Source of the DNA: Chitinophaga pinensis
GTDB lineage: Bacteria; Bacteroidota; Bacteroidia; B-17B0; Aurantibacillaceae
Direction: 5' to 3'
DNA length: 64,000 bases
Assembly: GCA_945860225.1 (NCBI GenBank)
Contig: CAMAPT010000013.1
Location: 1-64,000, forward strand
Of the stretch, positions 28,433 through 36,450 are shown piece after piece; the first letter of the stretch is position 1, and every line of letters begins with the position of its first letter. The translations under genes were made by a program, and so were the position numbers. The notes under the pieces are model-generated. The model did not search any database. It was not told where the DNA came from and worked only from the letters and a program-made list of their open reading frames with translations.

Positions 28433-29845
28433 ATGGAATTTAGAATAGAAACTGACACAATGGGTGAGGTAAAAGTACCTGCACACGTTTATTGGGGAGC
28501 TCAAACAGAACGTTCTCGTAACAATTTCAAAATTGGACCGGAAGCTAGCATGCCAAAAGAAGTTATTTATGCATTTGCTTACTTAAAAAAAGCAGCAGCA
28601 TTGGCCAATTACGAACTAGGTGTTTTATCAAAAGATAAAAGTGATTTAATCGGAAAAGTATGCGATGAAATTCTAGACAAAAAATTAGATGAACAATTTC
28701 CATTAGTCATTTGGCAAACAGGTTCAGGCACACAAAGTAATATGAATGTGAACGAAGTAGTAGCGTATCGTGCACATGTATTGAACGGAGGAAAATTAAC
28801 AGATGAGCCTAAAGTGCTTCATCCAAATGACGACGTCAATAAATCTCAAAGCAGTAATGATACTTACCCAACTGCTATGCACATTGCTGCATATAAACAA
28901 GTTGTTGAAATTACGATTCCAGGTATGGAAAAATTACGCAACTCTTTAGACAAAAAAGCCAAAGAATTTGAGAATATCATTAAAACAGGCCGTACACATT
29001 TTATGGACGCTACTCCATTATCTCTTGGTCAAGAATTTAGTGGTTACGTTCAACAAATTGACATGAGTATTCGTGCTTTAAAAAATGCCTTAGAAGCCGT
29101 TAAAGAATTAGCTTTAGGCGGAACAGCTGTTGGAACCGGATTAAATACACCAAAAGGCTATGATGTATTAGTAGCTAAAAAAATTGCTGAACTAACAGGC
29201 TTACCTTTTGTAACTGCTCCAAATAAATTTGAAGCTTTAGCCGCTCACGATGCTATGGTAGAACTAAGTGGGGCTCTAAAACGTAGTGCCGTAGCCTTGT
29301 TTAAAATAGCCAATGATGTTAGAATGCTTTCTTCAGGCCCAAGATGCGGGATAGGTGAAATTGTGATTCCGGATAACGAACCAGGTTCATCTATTATGCC
29401 GGGTAAAGTAAATCCAACACAACCAGAAGCGTTAACCATGGTATGTGCTCAAGTTATTGGAAATGATACTGCCGTTTCATTTGGTGGCGCTATGGGACAT
29501 TTTGAATTAAATGTATTTAAACCATTAATTGCTAGTAACGTATTACAGTCTGCTCGATTAATTGGAGATGCGTGCGTTTCATTTACTGAAAAATGCAGTG
29601 ATGGTATTACAGCTAACTTGCCTGAAATTAAAAAACATTTAGAAAATTCGTTAATGTTAGTCACTGCGCTTAATACGCATATTGGATACGAAAAATCAGC
29701 CAAAATTGCTAAAACAGCTCATAAAGGAAATAAAACACTTAGAGAAGCGGCTATTGAATTAGGTTATTTAACCAACGAACAATTTGATGCTTGGGTAAGA
29801 CCTGAGGATATGATTGGAAGTTTAAAAGTAGCGGAGTTAAAATAA
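28433..29845 (+). CDS. fumC: Fumarate hydratase, class II
   Basis: A 470-residue enzyme of the aspartase/fumarase superfamily that interconverts fumarate and malate in the TCA cycle. It has the superfamily signature [16 protein letters not shown] (catalytic Ser loop), the substrate-binding [28 protein letters not shown], and [12 protein letters not shown]. The fumarase-type N-terminus [19 protein letters not shown] supports class II fumarase over aspartase. It is a single-gene unit with a bidirectional terminator. Confidence 0.97.
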   Translation: MEFRIETDTMGEVKVPAHVYWGAQTERSRNNFKIGPEASMPKEVIYAFAYLKKAAALANYELGVLSKDKSDLIGKVCDEILDKKLDEQFPLVIWQTGSGTQSNMNVNEVVAYRAHVLNGGKLTDEPKVLHPNDDVNKSQSSNDTYPTAMHIAAYKQVVEITIPGMEKLRNSLDKKAKEFENIIKTGRTHFMDATPLSLGQEFSGYVQQIDMSIRALKNALEAVKELALGGTAVGTGLNTPKGYDVLVAKKIAELTGLPFVTAPNKFEALAAHDAMVELSGALKRSAVALFKIANDVRMLSSGPRCGIGEIVIPDNEPGSSIMPGKVNPTQPEALTMVCAQVIGNDTAVSFGGAMGHFELNVFKPLIASNVLQSARLIGDACVSFTEKCSDGITANLPEIKKHLENSLMLVTALNTHIGYEKSAKIAKTAHKGNKTLREAAIELGYLTNEQFDAWVRPEDMIGSLKVAELK

Positions 29846-29875
29846 CTTTCTAATTATTGATATAAATCAAAAAAA

Positions 29876-29901
29876 GGAGTGATAGTTTAAACTATCACTC
29901 C
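29876..29901. terminator. Bidirectional terminator between fumC and the NicO gene
   Basis: A 26-base perfect palindrome (GGAGTGATAG... with its complement) flanked by A6 on the left and T7 on the right, so it terminates both strands. Confidence 0.92.
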
Positions 29902-29968
29902 TTTTTTTATTTTATCAGTTAAATCTACCCAAATATCATTTTTAAAACATAATCAAATAACATTCATG

Positions 29969-30706
29969 TTAATGATGATGATAAAAAAAATTATTAAACA
30001 AATAACATAAGCCTATTATAACTATTAAATACGAGCTGATTAAATCCATTTTATTAAAAATTGGAAATTTTTCCTGTTTTTGTGTTAGCTTTTTTCCAAT
30101 AATAGAAAAGAGAATTGCTAACAAAAACATCACCACCACAAAACCCAATACATAAATAAGCACATAACCAAATGAATTAGCAAAGCTTCCTGATTGGCCG
30201 GCCATAAAAAATGCGGCTATAGCTGATGGACAAGGTATGAGACCACTTAAAATTCCAATTAATGCAGTTGTTTTATGCGTGTGTGTAACTTTATTATCGT
30301 TTACAGTGCTTAATTTTAAACTATTTAAATTGATTGTTTTTTTTTCGGTAGCGCTTGAATGATGATGATGATGCGTGCAACTAGAGGAACAAACATGTTT
30401 ATTGTTTTTTATTTTATAAAGCATATATCCGCCAATAGACATCAAAATTAAAGGTGAGATAATACCTAAAATGTATTCCGCTTTTTCAGAATCAAAAAAA
30501 GGAAACAAATATGAAACCACAAATCCTATGGCTAACAACATAAAAGTATGAGAAAATGCCATACTAAATACTAATATAAACAGGTGATTTTTAGCATTTT
30601 TATTGCCTAAGGTATAAGATGCCATAGCCGTTTTACCGTGGCCTGGCTCAAGCGCATGCATGGCACCTAAAATAAAAACAGCACCTAAATTCAAAACATT
30701 AGTCAT
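29969..30706 (-). CDS. NicO/RcnA-type metal efflux membrane protein
   Basis: A 245-residue protein with six membrane helices. The N-terminal motif HALEPGHGKTAMASY is the hallmark of the NicO (nickel/cobalt transporter, COG2215/RcnA) family, and LIPCPSAIAAFFMAG marks the second half. The central cytosolic loop is rich in His and Cys (CSSSCTHHHHH, THTHKTT), and the C-terminus ends in HHH, typical metal-sensing or binding segments. It is divergent from the Fur-family regulator, with a candidate operator between them. The metal (Ni, Co or Zn) and the direction of transport are not proven by sequence. Confidence 0.88.
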   Translation of the reverse strand: MTNVLNLGAVFILGAMHALEPGHGKTAMASYTLGNKNAKNHLFILVFSMAFSHTFMLLAIGFVVSYLFPFFDSEKAEYILGIISPLILMSIGGYMLYKIKNNKHVCSSSCTHHHHHSSATEKKTINLNSLKLSTVNDNKVTHTHKTTALIGILSGLIPCPSAIAAFFMAGQSGSFANSFGYVLIYVLGFVVVMFLLAILFSIIGKKLTQKQEKFPIFNKMDLISSYLIVIIGLCYLFNNFFYHHH

Positions 30707-30734
30707 AACTTTAATTATTTAAAAATAAATAAAA

Positions 30735-30749
30735 AGCAACATTGTTGCA
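30735..30749. promoter_or_regulatory. Candidate Zur operator 1
   Basis: The palindrome AGCAAC-ATT-GTTGCA lies in the 67-base spacer between the divergent NicO and Fur-family genes, placed to control both. It matches the 15-base pattern shared with the sites at 31246, 33147 and 35146. Confidence 0.65.
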
Positions 30750-30773
30750 ATTTAATAATTATTTTGTAATTTT

Positions 30774-31199
30774 ATGAAAATGAAGAAAGCTACTCAAATA
30801 TTAAATGAATTAGGTTTTCGAAAGACTGAGATACGGATAAAAGTATTGGAGTATATTCAAAAAATTGGCAAAGCTGTTTCGCAACCTGAATTAGAAAAAA
30901 AATTTAATACTCTAGCTGATAGAGTTACATTATATAGAATACTAGCCGCTTTTGAAGAAAAAGGCCTTATTCATAAAATAATGGATGTGCATGGTGTAGC
31001 AAGGTATGCCATGTGTAACGAAAAACATTGTACTGAGCACGAACACCATGATGAGCACGTGCATTTTAATTGTACTGAATGTGGCGACGTTGTTTGTTTA
31101 GATTCAATTAAGGTACCTGATATTAAACTACCTAAATCATTTTCATTATCACGTTTAAATTTAAACATTGAAGGTACCTGCGACAATTGTCAAAAATAA
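30774..31199 (+). CDS. zur: Fur-family transcriptional regulator, probably Zur
   Basis: A 141-residue regulator: an N-terminal winged helix (RKTEIRIKVLEYIQ ... DRVTLYRILAAFEEKGLIHKI) and a C-terminal dimerisation/metal domain with EHEHHDEHVHFNCTECGDVVCLD and a final C-DNC pair, giving two CxxC pairs for a structural zinc. Fur-family type (Fur, Zur, PerR) is hard to call from sequence; linkage to COG0523 GTPases and metal permeases under shared palindromes favours Zur. It is probably autoregulated through the site at 30735. Starts at 30774 or 30780 are both possible. Confidence 0.85.
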   Translation: MKMKKATQILNELGFRKTEIRIKVLEYIQKIGKAVSQPELEKKFNTLADRVTLYRILAAFEEKGLIHKIMDVHGVARYAMCNEKHCTEHEHHDEHVHFNCTECGDVVCLDSIKVPDIKLPKSFSLSRLNLNIEGTCDNCQK

Positions 31200-31245
31200 T
31201 TTTAAAAGTAATCAAGTTGCACATCTAAACATTTATTCATATTAT

Positions 31246-31260
31246 TGCAATATAGTTGCG
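31246..31260 (+). promoter_or_regulatory. Candidate Zur operator 2
   Basis: TGCAAT-ATA-GTTGCG, the same 6-3-6 palindrome pattern, ends five bases before the ATG of the COG0523 GTPase. A regulator bound here would cover the transcription start. Confidence 0.6.
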
Positions 31261-31265
31261 TTAAT

Positions 31266-32486
31266 ATGAATATGAAAAAATTACCAGTCACCGTATTAAG
31301 CGGTTTTTTAGGAGCAGGTAAAACTACTTTGCTAAATCATGTATTAAATAATAAACAGGGCTTAAAAGTGGCTGTTATTGTAAACGACATGAGTGAAATT
31401 AATGTGGATGCTAAATCTGTAGAGCGCGAAGGAAATCTATCACGGACCGAAGAAAAGCTCGTAGAAATGAGTAATGGCTGTATTTGTTGCACGCTCAGAG
31501 AAGATTTAATGGTTGAAGTTGAGAAACTAGCTAAACAAAATAAATTTGATTATTTACTCATTGAGAGTACAGGAATTTCTGAACCTGTGCCAGTTGCACA
31601 AACTTTTTCTTTTGTAGATGATGAAAAAGAAATTGATCTTTCTAAGTTCAGTTATATAGATTGCATGGTGACAGTTGTTGATGTATTTAATTTTCCTGCT
31701 GATTTTGGAACTAATGAAACGTTAATGGATAGGGAGTTGACGAATATGGAAAACGATTATCGTACTATTGTCAATCTTTTAACCGATCAAATAGAATTTG
31801 CTAATATCATTATCCTTAATAAAATTGATTTAGTTTCTGCTGATCAAGCTGCTATTATTGAGGCAATCATTAAAAAATTAAACCCATCCGCTAAAGTGAT
31901 AAAAAGTACTTTTGGTAAAGTTGACCCGTCCCTTATTTTAAATACAGGCTTATTTAATTTAGAAGAAGCAGAAGGCTCTGCTGGATGGATTAAGGAATTA
32001 AATGGAGAACATACACCCGAAACCGAAGCCTACGGAATTTCATCTTTTGTATTTAGAGATAAAAGACCTTTTCATCACGATCGTTTTTGGAATTATGTTA
32101 ATGAAAAATTTTCTTCAAACATTGTAAGAAGCAAAGGGCTGTTTTGGATAGCTTCTCGCCCTGATCAAGCATTAAGTTGGAGTCAAGCTGGCGGTTCATT
32201 AAGAGCTGATAGCGCAGGAGTTTGGTGGGCTAGTTTGCCATTTAGCGAACGAATAAAAAGAGCCTCATTTTTAGATAACCAAAAATTAATTGAAGAAAAA
32301 TGGGATAAAGAATTTGGAGATAGACTTAATGAATTAGTGATTATAGGCCAAGATATGAATGAAAAAGAAATCAGAGAAGACTTAGAGGCTTGTTTATGCA
32401 CACCCGAAGAAGTTAAATGGATGCATGAGAAGAAATATACAGAAGATGCTTGGCCTCTTGGCCCAATAACCTGCGAAGTAAATTAA
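31266..32486 (+). CDS. COG0523 (CobW/ZigA-type) metal-chaperone GTPase
   Basis: A 406-residue G3E GTPase with Walker [10 protein letters not shown] (13-21), the metal-binding C72-I-C74-C75 motif of the family ([12 protein letters not shown]), [16 protein letters not shown], the G4 motif NKIDL, and a C-terminal CobW_C domain with [20 protein letters not shown]. Size and C-terminus resemble ZigA/YciC-type zinc-limitation GTPases. These deliver metal to target enzymes in the cytosol when zinc is scarce. ATG 31266 is chosen because a start at 31245 would lie inside the candidate operator. Confidence 0.92.
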   Translation: MNMKKLPVTVLSGFLGAGKTTLLNHVLNNKQGLKVAVIVNDMSEINVDAKSVEREGNLSRTEEKLVEMSNGCICCTLREDLMVEVEKLAKQNKFDYLLIESTGISEPVPVAQTFSFVDDEKEIDLSKFSYIDCMVTVVDVFNFPADFGTNETLMDRELTNMENDYRTIVNLLTDQIEFANIIILNKIDLVSADQAAIIEAIIKKLNPSAKVIKSTFGKVDPSLILNTGLFNLEEAEGSAGWIKELNGEHTPETEAYGISSFVFRDKRPFHHDRFWNYVNEKFSSNIVRSKGLFWIASRPDQALSWSQAGGSLRADSAGVWWASLPFSERIKRASFLDNQKLIEEKWDKEFGDRLNELVIIGQDMNEKEIREDLEACLCTPEEVKWMHEKKYTEDAWPLGPITCEVN

Positions 32487-32490
32487 ATAA

Positions 32491-32518
32491 AAAAGCCAGT
32501 ATGTTATTACTGGCTTTT
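32491..32518. terminator. Bidirectional terminator
   Basis: AAAAGCCAGTA pairs with TACTGGCTTTT. It lies between the converging GTPase and lipoprotein genes and has A/T tracts on both sides. Confidence 0.88.
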
Positions 32519-32537
32519 AATTTTATATAGTGTATGA

Positions 32538-33029
32538 TTATTTGGTAGTCGTTTCTTTATGCTTTGCCATCATTTCTTCATGGTCTTTCTTCATTTGCTC
32601 ATGGTCAGCTAATATTTTTTCATGTTCCGCTTTCATCGCATTATGTTCTTCTACCATTTTTGAATGATCTGCTTCAACTGTTTTAGCATCAGCCTCACCA
32701 TTCATGTGTTTTTTCTCAAGTTCAGTATGAGAAGCTACTAAAGCTTTATGCTTTTCTAAAATAGCATCATGTTCTGCAATTAATTTATCATGATTAGCTT
32801 CCATAGCGATGCAGGCGCTATCTTGTCCGTTAGCAACCGTTCCATGCTCGTCTTTCATTGTGTTATGAGCAGTTTCTAATTCTGCATGGCTGATTTCCAT
32901 CAATGAATCTTCTACTTCCATGTTACGATGCTCAACGGCTAATTTGTTTTCTAATTCTTTATTAGCTCCACCACATGAAACTAACGCAAATGTGATTGCT
33001 ACAGCTGAAATTGATTTTAAGATGGTCAT
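32538..33029 (-). CDS. Lipoprotein with histidine-stamped heptad repeats
   Basis: A 163-residue protein with a lipoprotein signal (FALVSCGG, lipidated C19). The rest is one long predicted coiled coil in which a 7-residue unit of the form x-H-x-x-(hydrophobic)-x-x repeats, for example EHDAILE, KHKALVA, SHTELEK, then DHSKMVE, EHNAMKA, EHEKILA, DHEQMKK, DHEEMMA. One histidine per heptad is highly regular. It should be a periplasmic, lipid-anchored rod; metal binding is an inference supported by its place in the metal island. I do not recognise a named family. Confidence 0.82.
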   Translation of the reverse strand: MTILKSISAVAITFALVSCGGANKELENKLAVEHRNMEVEDSLMEISHAELETAHNTMKDEHGTVANGQDSACIAMEANHDKLIAEHDAILEKHKALVASHTELEKKHMNGEADAKTVEADHSKMVEEHNAMKAEHEKILADHEQMKKDHEEMMAKHKETTTK

Positions 33030-33146
33030 TTTTATTATAGTTTAAGATTATGGCACAAATGTAATAAAAGTATGTTAATGTTATGATAAAGTTTAACAAA
33101 CATGATTTATAAAAACTCAGTGTTTATTAAAACTATAATATTTTTA

Positions 33147-33161
33147 TGCAACACAGTTGCA
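33147..33161 (+). promoter_or_regulatory. Candidate Zur operator 3
   Basis: TGCAAC-ACA-GTTGCA is a perfect 6-3-6 palindrome 15 bases before the -7 box at 33177, covering the expected -33 region of the first lipoprotein-DUF6702-HupE cassette. Confidence 0.7.
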
Positions 33162-33176
33162 TTTAATATTTTTTTA

Positions 33177-33184
33177 TAATTTTG
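33177..33184 (+). promoter_or_regulatory. -7 box of the first lipoprotein-DUF6702-HupE cassette
   Basis: TAATTTTG matches TAnnTTTG exactly, 22 bases before the ATG at 33207, with the operator directly upstream. Confidence 0.55.
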
Positions 33185-33206
33185 TTACCATTTATAAATA
33201 ACGTGT

Positions 33207-33524
33207 ATGGACAAAATTTATAAATATATTGCCTTCTTTTTTGTAATAATATGCAGCAACGCTTGCCAACCTTCAAGCTATGAAAAGGAAACTATAAATT
33301 ATTCGAAAAATGAAATTGAACTAATAATCGAAATACCCAAAGCGTCTTGCAATAATTGCAAAAAAACAATTGAGAAAGGATTAGTAAAAAAGGAAGGAAT
33401 AAAATTTTGCGAATACTCAATAAGTTCAAAAAAATTAACCTTGATATATGATTCTTCCTTGATTTCAGTAGATCATATAAAACATCTCATAACACTTCTA
33501 ACTTACCAAATACCATGCAGATAA
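33207..33524 (+). CDS. HMA-like metal-binding lipoprotein (cassette copy A)
   Basis: A 105-residue exported protein with a hydrophobic leader and a likely lipidated C20 (weak lipobox CSNAC). The mature part looks like a heavy-metal-associated (HMA) ferredoxin-like fold: IEIPKASC48NNC51KKTIEKGL, equivalent to the MxCxxC metal loop and helix 1, followed by ISSKKLTLIYD. The C-terminus is QIPCR, so a third cysteine (C104) may join the CxxC site. It is the first gene of a three-gene cassette repeated at 38969-40407. It probably carries a metal ion in the periplasm. Confidence 0.8.
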   Translation: MDKIYKYIAFFFVIICSNACQPSSYEKETINYSKNEIELIIEIPKASCNNCKKTIEKGLVKKEGIKFCEYSISSKKLTLIYDSSLISVDHIKHLITLLTYQIPCR

Positions 33525-33576
33525 ATTTGAAAAAACATAAACTCATTATGTTTAAAATATTTAAACTCTTCATTAT

Positions 33577-34131
33577 ATGAATAAAATTAAACGATTCGAT
33601 TTTTCAAAAGCGAAGTATTCAGCAATCAAAATTATTGTGTTATTGAATATTATAATTGTATTATCGGCATTCCAAAAACACCCGATTAAACTCACTGCTA
33701 TGTTAATAGAATATGATCCAAAAACCAATGGGTTGTATTTGGAGTGTAAAGTTTTTATTGATGACTTTGAAAAAAGTATAAACAAAACTTTAACAAAAAA
33801 CATTAACACATCAAATCCCTCTGCATCAGACATAGAGGGGATAAATGACTATTTCAACAACTACGTTAAACTGTGTGTAAATAAAAAGAAATTAGAACTA
33901 AAATACAAAAGCTCTGAAGTAGTTAATACATATAACGTTTTCTTAATAAAATTTGAAAATATAAAAGTGAATTTAAAAAAAGGTGACAAATTTGAAATTT
34001 CAAACACATTATTTTTTGAAGAATACAACTACTTGCAATCTAATAGAATGACTGTTAGACTTCCTCCATTTATTACTGAAGATCATCTCGAATCGAGAAT
34101 TGATGATTATTACATCCCTTATAGTTTATAA
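33577..34131 (+). CDS. DUF6702-like envelope protein (cassette copy A)
   Basis: A 184-residue protein with an N-terminal membrane anchor or signal (IKIIVLLNIIIVLSAFQ) and a beta-rich domain of about 145 residues. KHPIKLTAMLIEYD, LECKVFIDDFEKSINKTL and SNTLFFEEYNYLQSNRMTVRLP match the layout of DUF6702, a Bacteroidota family without known function. Its paralogue is at 39293. It sits between an HMA-like lipoprotein and a HupE/UreJ permease, and in other phyla HupE-type permeases often carry a comparable external domain, so it may be the periplasmic part of the permease (inference). Confidence 0.75.
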   Translation: MNKIKRFDFSKAKYSAIKIIVLLNIIIVLSAFQKHPIKLTAMLIEYDPKTNGLYLECKVFIDDFEKSINKTLTKNINTSNPSASDIEGINDYFNNYVKLCVNKKKLELKYKSSEVVNTYNVFLIKFENIKVNLKKGDKFEISNTLFFEEYNYLQSNRMTVRLPPFITEDHLESRIDDYYIPYSL

Positions 34132-34147
34132 TTAAATATTTTACAAA

Positions 34148-34738
34148 ATGAATTATTTACACACTTTTTTCATTAATGGTTGGAACCATATTGTAGATAT
34201 AAATGCCTACGACCATTTATTATTCGTAATGACATTATGTGCAGCCTTTAAATTATCGCAGTGGAAACACATCTTAGTCATTATTACAGCATTTACTATT
34301 GGACATAGCGGTACACTTATACTAAGTGCACTTGACATAATTCCTACAAATTCTAAAATTATAGACACGCTCATTCCAATAACAATTATGATTACTGCTA
34401 TGGCAAACATTGTTAATTATAACAAGGAAACCAATTTTTCTGATGCTAAAATAAAATATGGCATTGCACTAGTGTTTGGTCTAATCCATGGTTTAGCATT
34501 TGCTAGTAACTTTAAATTTATGATGTTTGGAGGTAGTATTATAATGCCATTATTTGCCTTTAATATTGGAATAGAAGTAGGACAATTATTTATAGTAGTA
34601 TTATTTATGGTTGCCTTGTGGTTATACACTAAAGCCATTAAGGGTGAACATTTGAAATGGAATTTATTTGTTTCAGGCGCAGGTTTTGGAATTGCGGCAA
34701 CTATACTATTGAAAGCTATCGGTAATTCATCTTATTAA
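34148..34738 (+). CDS. HupE/UreJ-family metal permease (cassette copy A)
   Basis: A 196-residue inner-membrane protein with six helices. The N-terminal GWNHIVDINAYDHLLFVM (H14, D22, H23) and later AFTIGHSGTLIL and GLIHGLAFA are the His/Asp-rich helix motifs of HupE/UreJ proteins, which import nickel (and in some cases cobalt) for hydrogenase and urease. Neither enzyme is encoded here, so the metal may differ. It is about 85% identical by eye to the copy at 39823. Confidence 0.88.
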   Translation: MNYLHTFFINGWNHIVDINAYDHLLFVMTLCAAFKLSQWKHILVIITAFTIGHSGTLILSALDIIPTNSKIIDTLIPITIMITAMANIVNYNKETNFSDAKIKYGIALVFGLIHGLAFASNFKFMMFGGSIIMPLFAFNIGIEVGQLFIVVLFMVALWLYTKAIKGEHLKWNLFVSGAGFGIAATILLKAIGNSSY

Positions 34739-34791
34739 ATTTAAAATAAATATAAAATCATTGCATTTCCTTATAACATTCATTTAAAATA

Positions 34792-35127
34792 ATGAATAGG
34801 TATAAAATGACATTTAAATATGCACTTTATTGGTCATGTATAATATACTGTTTGTTAACCTTTATATATTATATATTCGCAAAAGAATTTCCAAAATGGT
34901 TTAACTATTTTACGACGATATGCCCATTAGCAATAATCACAACCTTATTATCAAATAAATCGAATGAAATTTATAAATATTTACTGATTTATTTCTGGGG
35001 TCAGTGGAGTATTTGCGTGCATTTTATAGGGCTAAAATATATATTATTAATACTATTTTACTTCTCCACGATAGGCATCTTCTTGGTGAGCACATGCCAA
35101 TTATATAATTTAAATCGCAATAAATAA
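34792..35127 (+). CDS. Small membrane protein of unknown function
   Basis: A 111-residue protein with three or four hydrophobic helices, rich in aromatic residues, with scattered Cys (WSCIIYCLL, TICPLAI, WSICVHFIG, STCQLYNL). No family is recognised. It lies 53 bases after the HupE gene and before the NiCoT operator, so it is probably the last gene of cassette A's operon; the second cassette lacks it. Confidence 0.6.
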   Translation: MNRYKMTFKYALYWSCIIYCLLTFIYYIFAKEFPKWFNYFTTICPLAIITTLLSNKSNEIYKYLLIYFWGQWSICVHFIGLKYILLILFYFSTIGIFLVSTCQLYNLNRNK

Positions 35128-35145
35128 ATATGTATTTCTCAAAAA

Positions 35146-35176
35146 TATTTAAACGCAACAGTGTTGCGTTTAAATA
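35146..35176 (+). promoter_or_regulatory. Candidate Zur operator 4, extended perfect palindrome
   Basis: The arms TATTTAAACGCAAC (35146-35159) and GTTGCGTTTAAATA (35163-35176) are perfectly complementary around AGT, with the 6-3-6 core shared by the other three sites at the centre. It ends 31 bases before the NiCoT start. There is no T-tract after it, and it precedes rather than follows a gene, so an operator fits better than a terminator. Confidence 0.72.
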
Positions 35177-35207
35177 AAATTAATTACCTTGCGCTAAAGT
35201 ATAATCT

Positions 35208-36020
35208 ATGGAGGGTTTAGGTTTTATATCATTTAGTATTTCAGAATATTTATTAATTCTTTCACTTGGACTAAAACATGGGCTTGATCCTGATCACATT
35301 GCCATTATTGATGGAATGACAATGAAACACAGTGAACTTAATACTCCTTACGCAAAGTGGGTTGGTACTTTTTTTGCAATTGGCCACGGAGCTGTAGTTA
35401 CACTCATAGCAATAAGTGTGAGCCTAATAAATCACACTCTATCGATACCCATATGGTTAAACAAGATAGCTGAATGGATTCCTATTTTTCTATTAATATT
35501 TATTGGATTAATAAATTTGAAAGATTTAATTAAAAAAAATAATTATGTCGTTAATGGTTGGCGGAATCATTTAATCCCAAAAAAAATAAAAAACAGTTCG
35601 AACCCCATAGCTATAATTTTAATAGGAATTTTATTCGCAACTGTGTTTGATACAGCAACGCAAGCAGCCGCTTGGGGTTACGCGGCATCTAGAGAAGGAG
35701 GTGCCCTTGCAGCAGCACTAACTGGTATAATATTTTCAATTGGAATGATTACAACCGACACAATTGATGGTCACATATTATTTAAAATTTTAACTAAATC
35801 ATCCAAAAAAACGATAATGTATAATTACCGAAAAAATATCGGATGGGCTATTGTTATTATGTCATTTACCATTGCCTTTTATAAAACAATTTGTGCTTTC
35901 AATCCATTGTATCAATTACCCCCGTTTATGAGTTTGATGATTGGATTACTTTTTGTAGGAATAATTGCACTATTTTATGGATTTGCATTGAGTGAAAATT
36001 CAATTAAAAATAAATATTAA
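35208..36020 (+). CDS. NiCoT-family nickel/cobalt permease
   Basis: A 270-residue membrane protein with the NiCoT signature H24-x4-D29-H30 in helix II (LKHGLDPDHIAIIDG), a second motif AIGHGAVVTLIA, and third/fourth motifs TVFDTATQAA and GMITTDTIDGHIL. NiCoT proteins (NixA, HoxN, NhlF) take up Ni and/or Co with high affinity. Control by a candidate Zur site suggests that zinc or a replacement metal could be the cargo (inference). The ferredoxin-like gene follows by seven bases. Confidence 0.9.
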   Translation: MEGLGFISFSISEYLLILSLGLKHGLDPDHIAIIDGMTMKHSELNTPYAKWVGTFFAIGHGAVVTLIAISVSLINHTLSIPIWLNKIAEWIPIFLLIFIGLINLKDLIKKNNYVVNGWRNHLIPKKIKNSSNPIAIILIGILFATVFDTATQAAAWGYAASREGGALAAALTGIIFSIGMITTDTIDGHILFKILTKSSKKTIMYNYRKNIGWAIVIMSFTIAFYKTICAFNPLYQLPPFMSLMIGLLFVGIIALFYGFALSENSIKNKY

Positions 36021-36027
36021 TGTATTT

Positions 36028-36348
36028 ATGAGAAATTTAGCAACAATAAAAAAACACCTAATACTATGTAATGGCGAACAGTGTACCATAAAAGGCGCAA
36101 ATAAAATAATTGAATCAATCAGACGAACTATAAAGCGCTGTGGACTTCATGACCATATACATACTACCCGTTCATTATGCAACGGTAGATGTGAAGATGG
36201 TTCAATAGTAATTATATACCCAGATGCAGTATGGTATAAAAATGTAGATGAAACAGCAGCCGATAAAATAGTAAAAAAACATTTAATGAACGGCCAAATA
36301 GTAAAGGAGAATTTACTATTTAAACAAGAAACTAAAAACCACGGTTAA
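36028..36348 (+). CDS. Thioredoxin-like [2Fe-2S] ferredoxin
   Basis: A 106-residue protein of the thioredoxin-fold ferredoxin family: HLILCNGEQCTIKGA near the N-terminus and SLCNGRCEDGSIVIIYPDAVWY further on supply four cysteines for a [2Fe-2S] cluster, followed by the family ending ADKIVKKHLMNGQIV. Relatives occur beside CobW or cobalamin genes and as NuoE-like domains. ATG 36028 (MRNLATIKKH) is chosen because 35992 would overlap the permease. It is probably cotranscribed with the permease; its redox partner is unknown. Confidence 0.85.
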   Translation: MRNLATIKKHLILCNGEQCTIKGANKIIESIRRTIKRCGLHDHIHTTRSLCNGRCEDGSIVIIYPDAVWYKNVDETAADKIVKKHLMNGQIVKENLLFKQETKNHG

Positions 36349-36450
36349 ATCCTTTGAGTGAATAAACAACATTCCGGATTTACAATCACAAAAATTGCAA
36401 TATCTAAATCTAATGTTTACAAATATTAAATAATCATAAAAATTATTAAA

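Noticed and set aside
31245..31265. Upstream start for the first COG0523 GTPase
   Set aside because: It would place the start codon next to the candidate operator and add residues absent from the family.
36397..36411. Fifth Zur-like site upstream of the WD40-linked GTPase
   Set aside because: TTGCAATATC gives only one half-site; the second arm is missing, so it does not meet the pattern of the other four.
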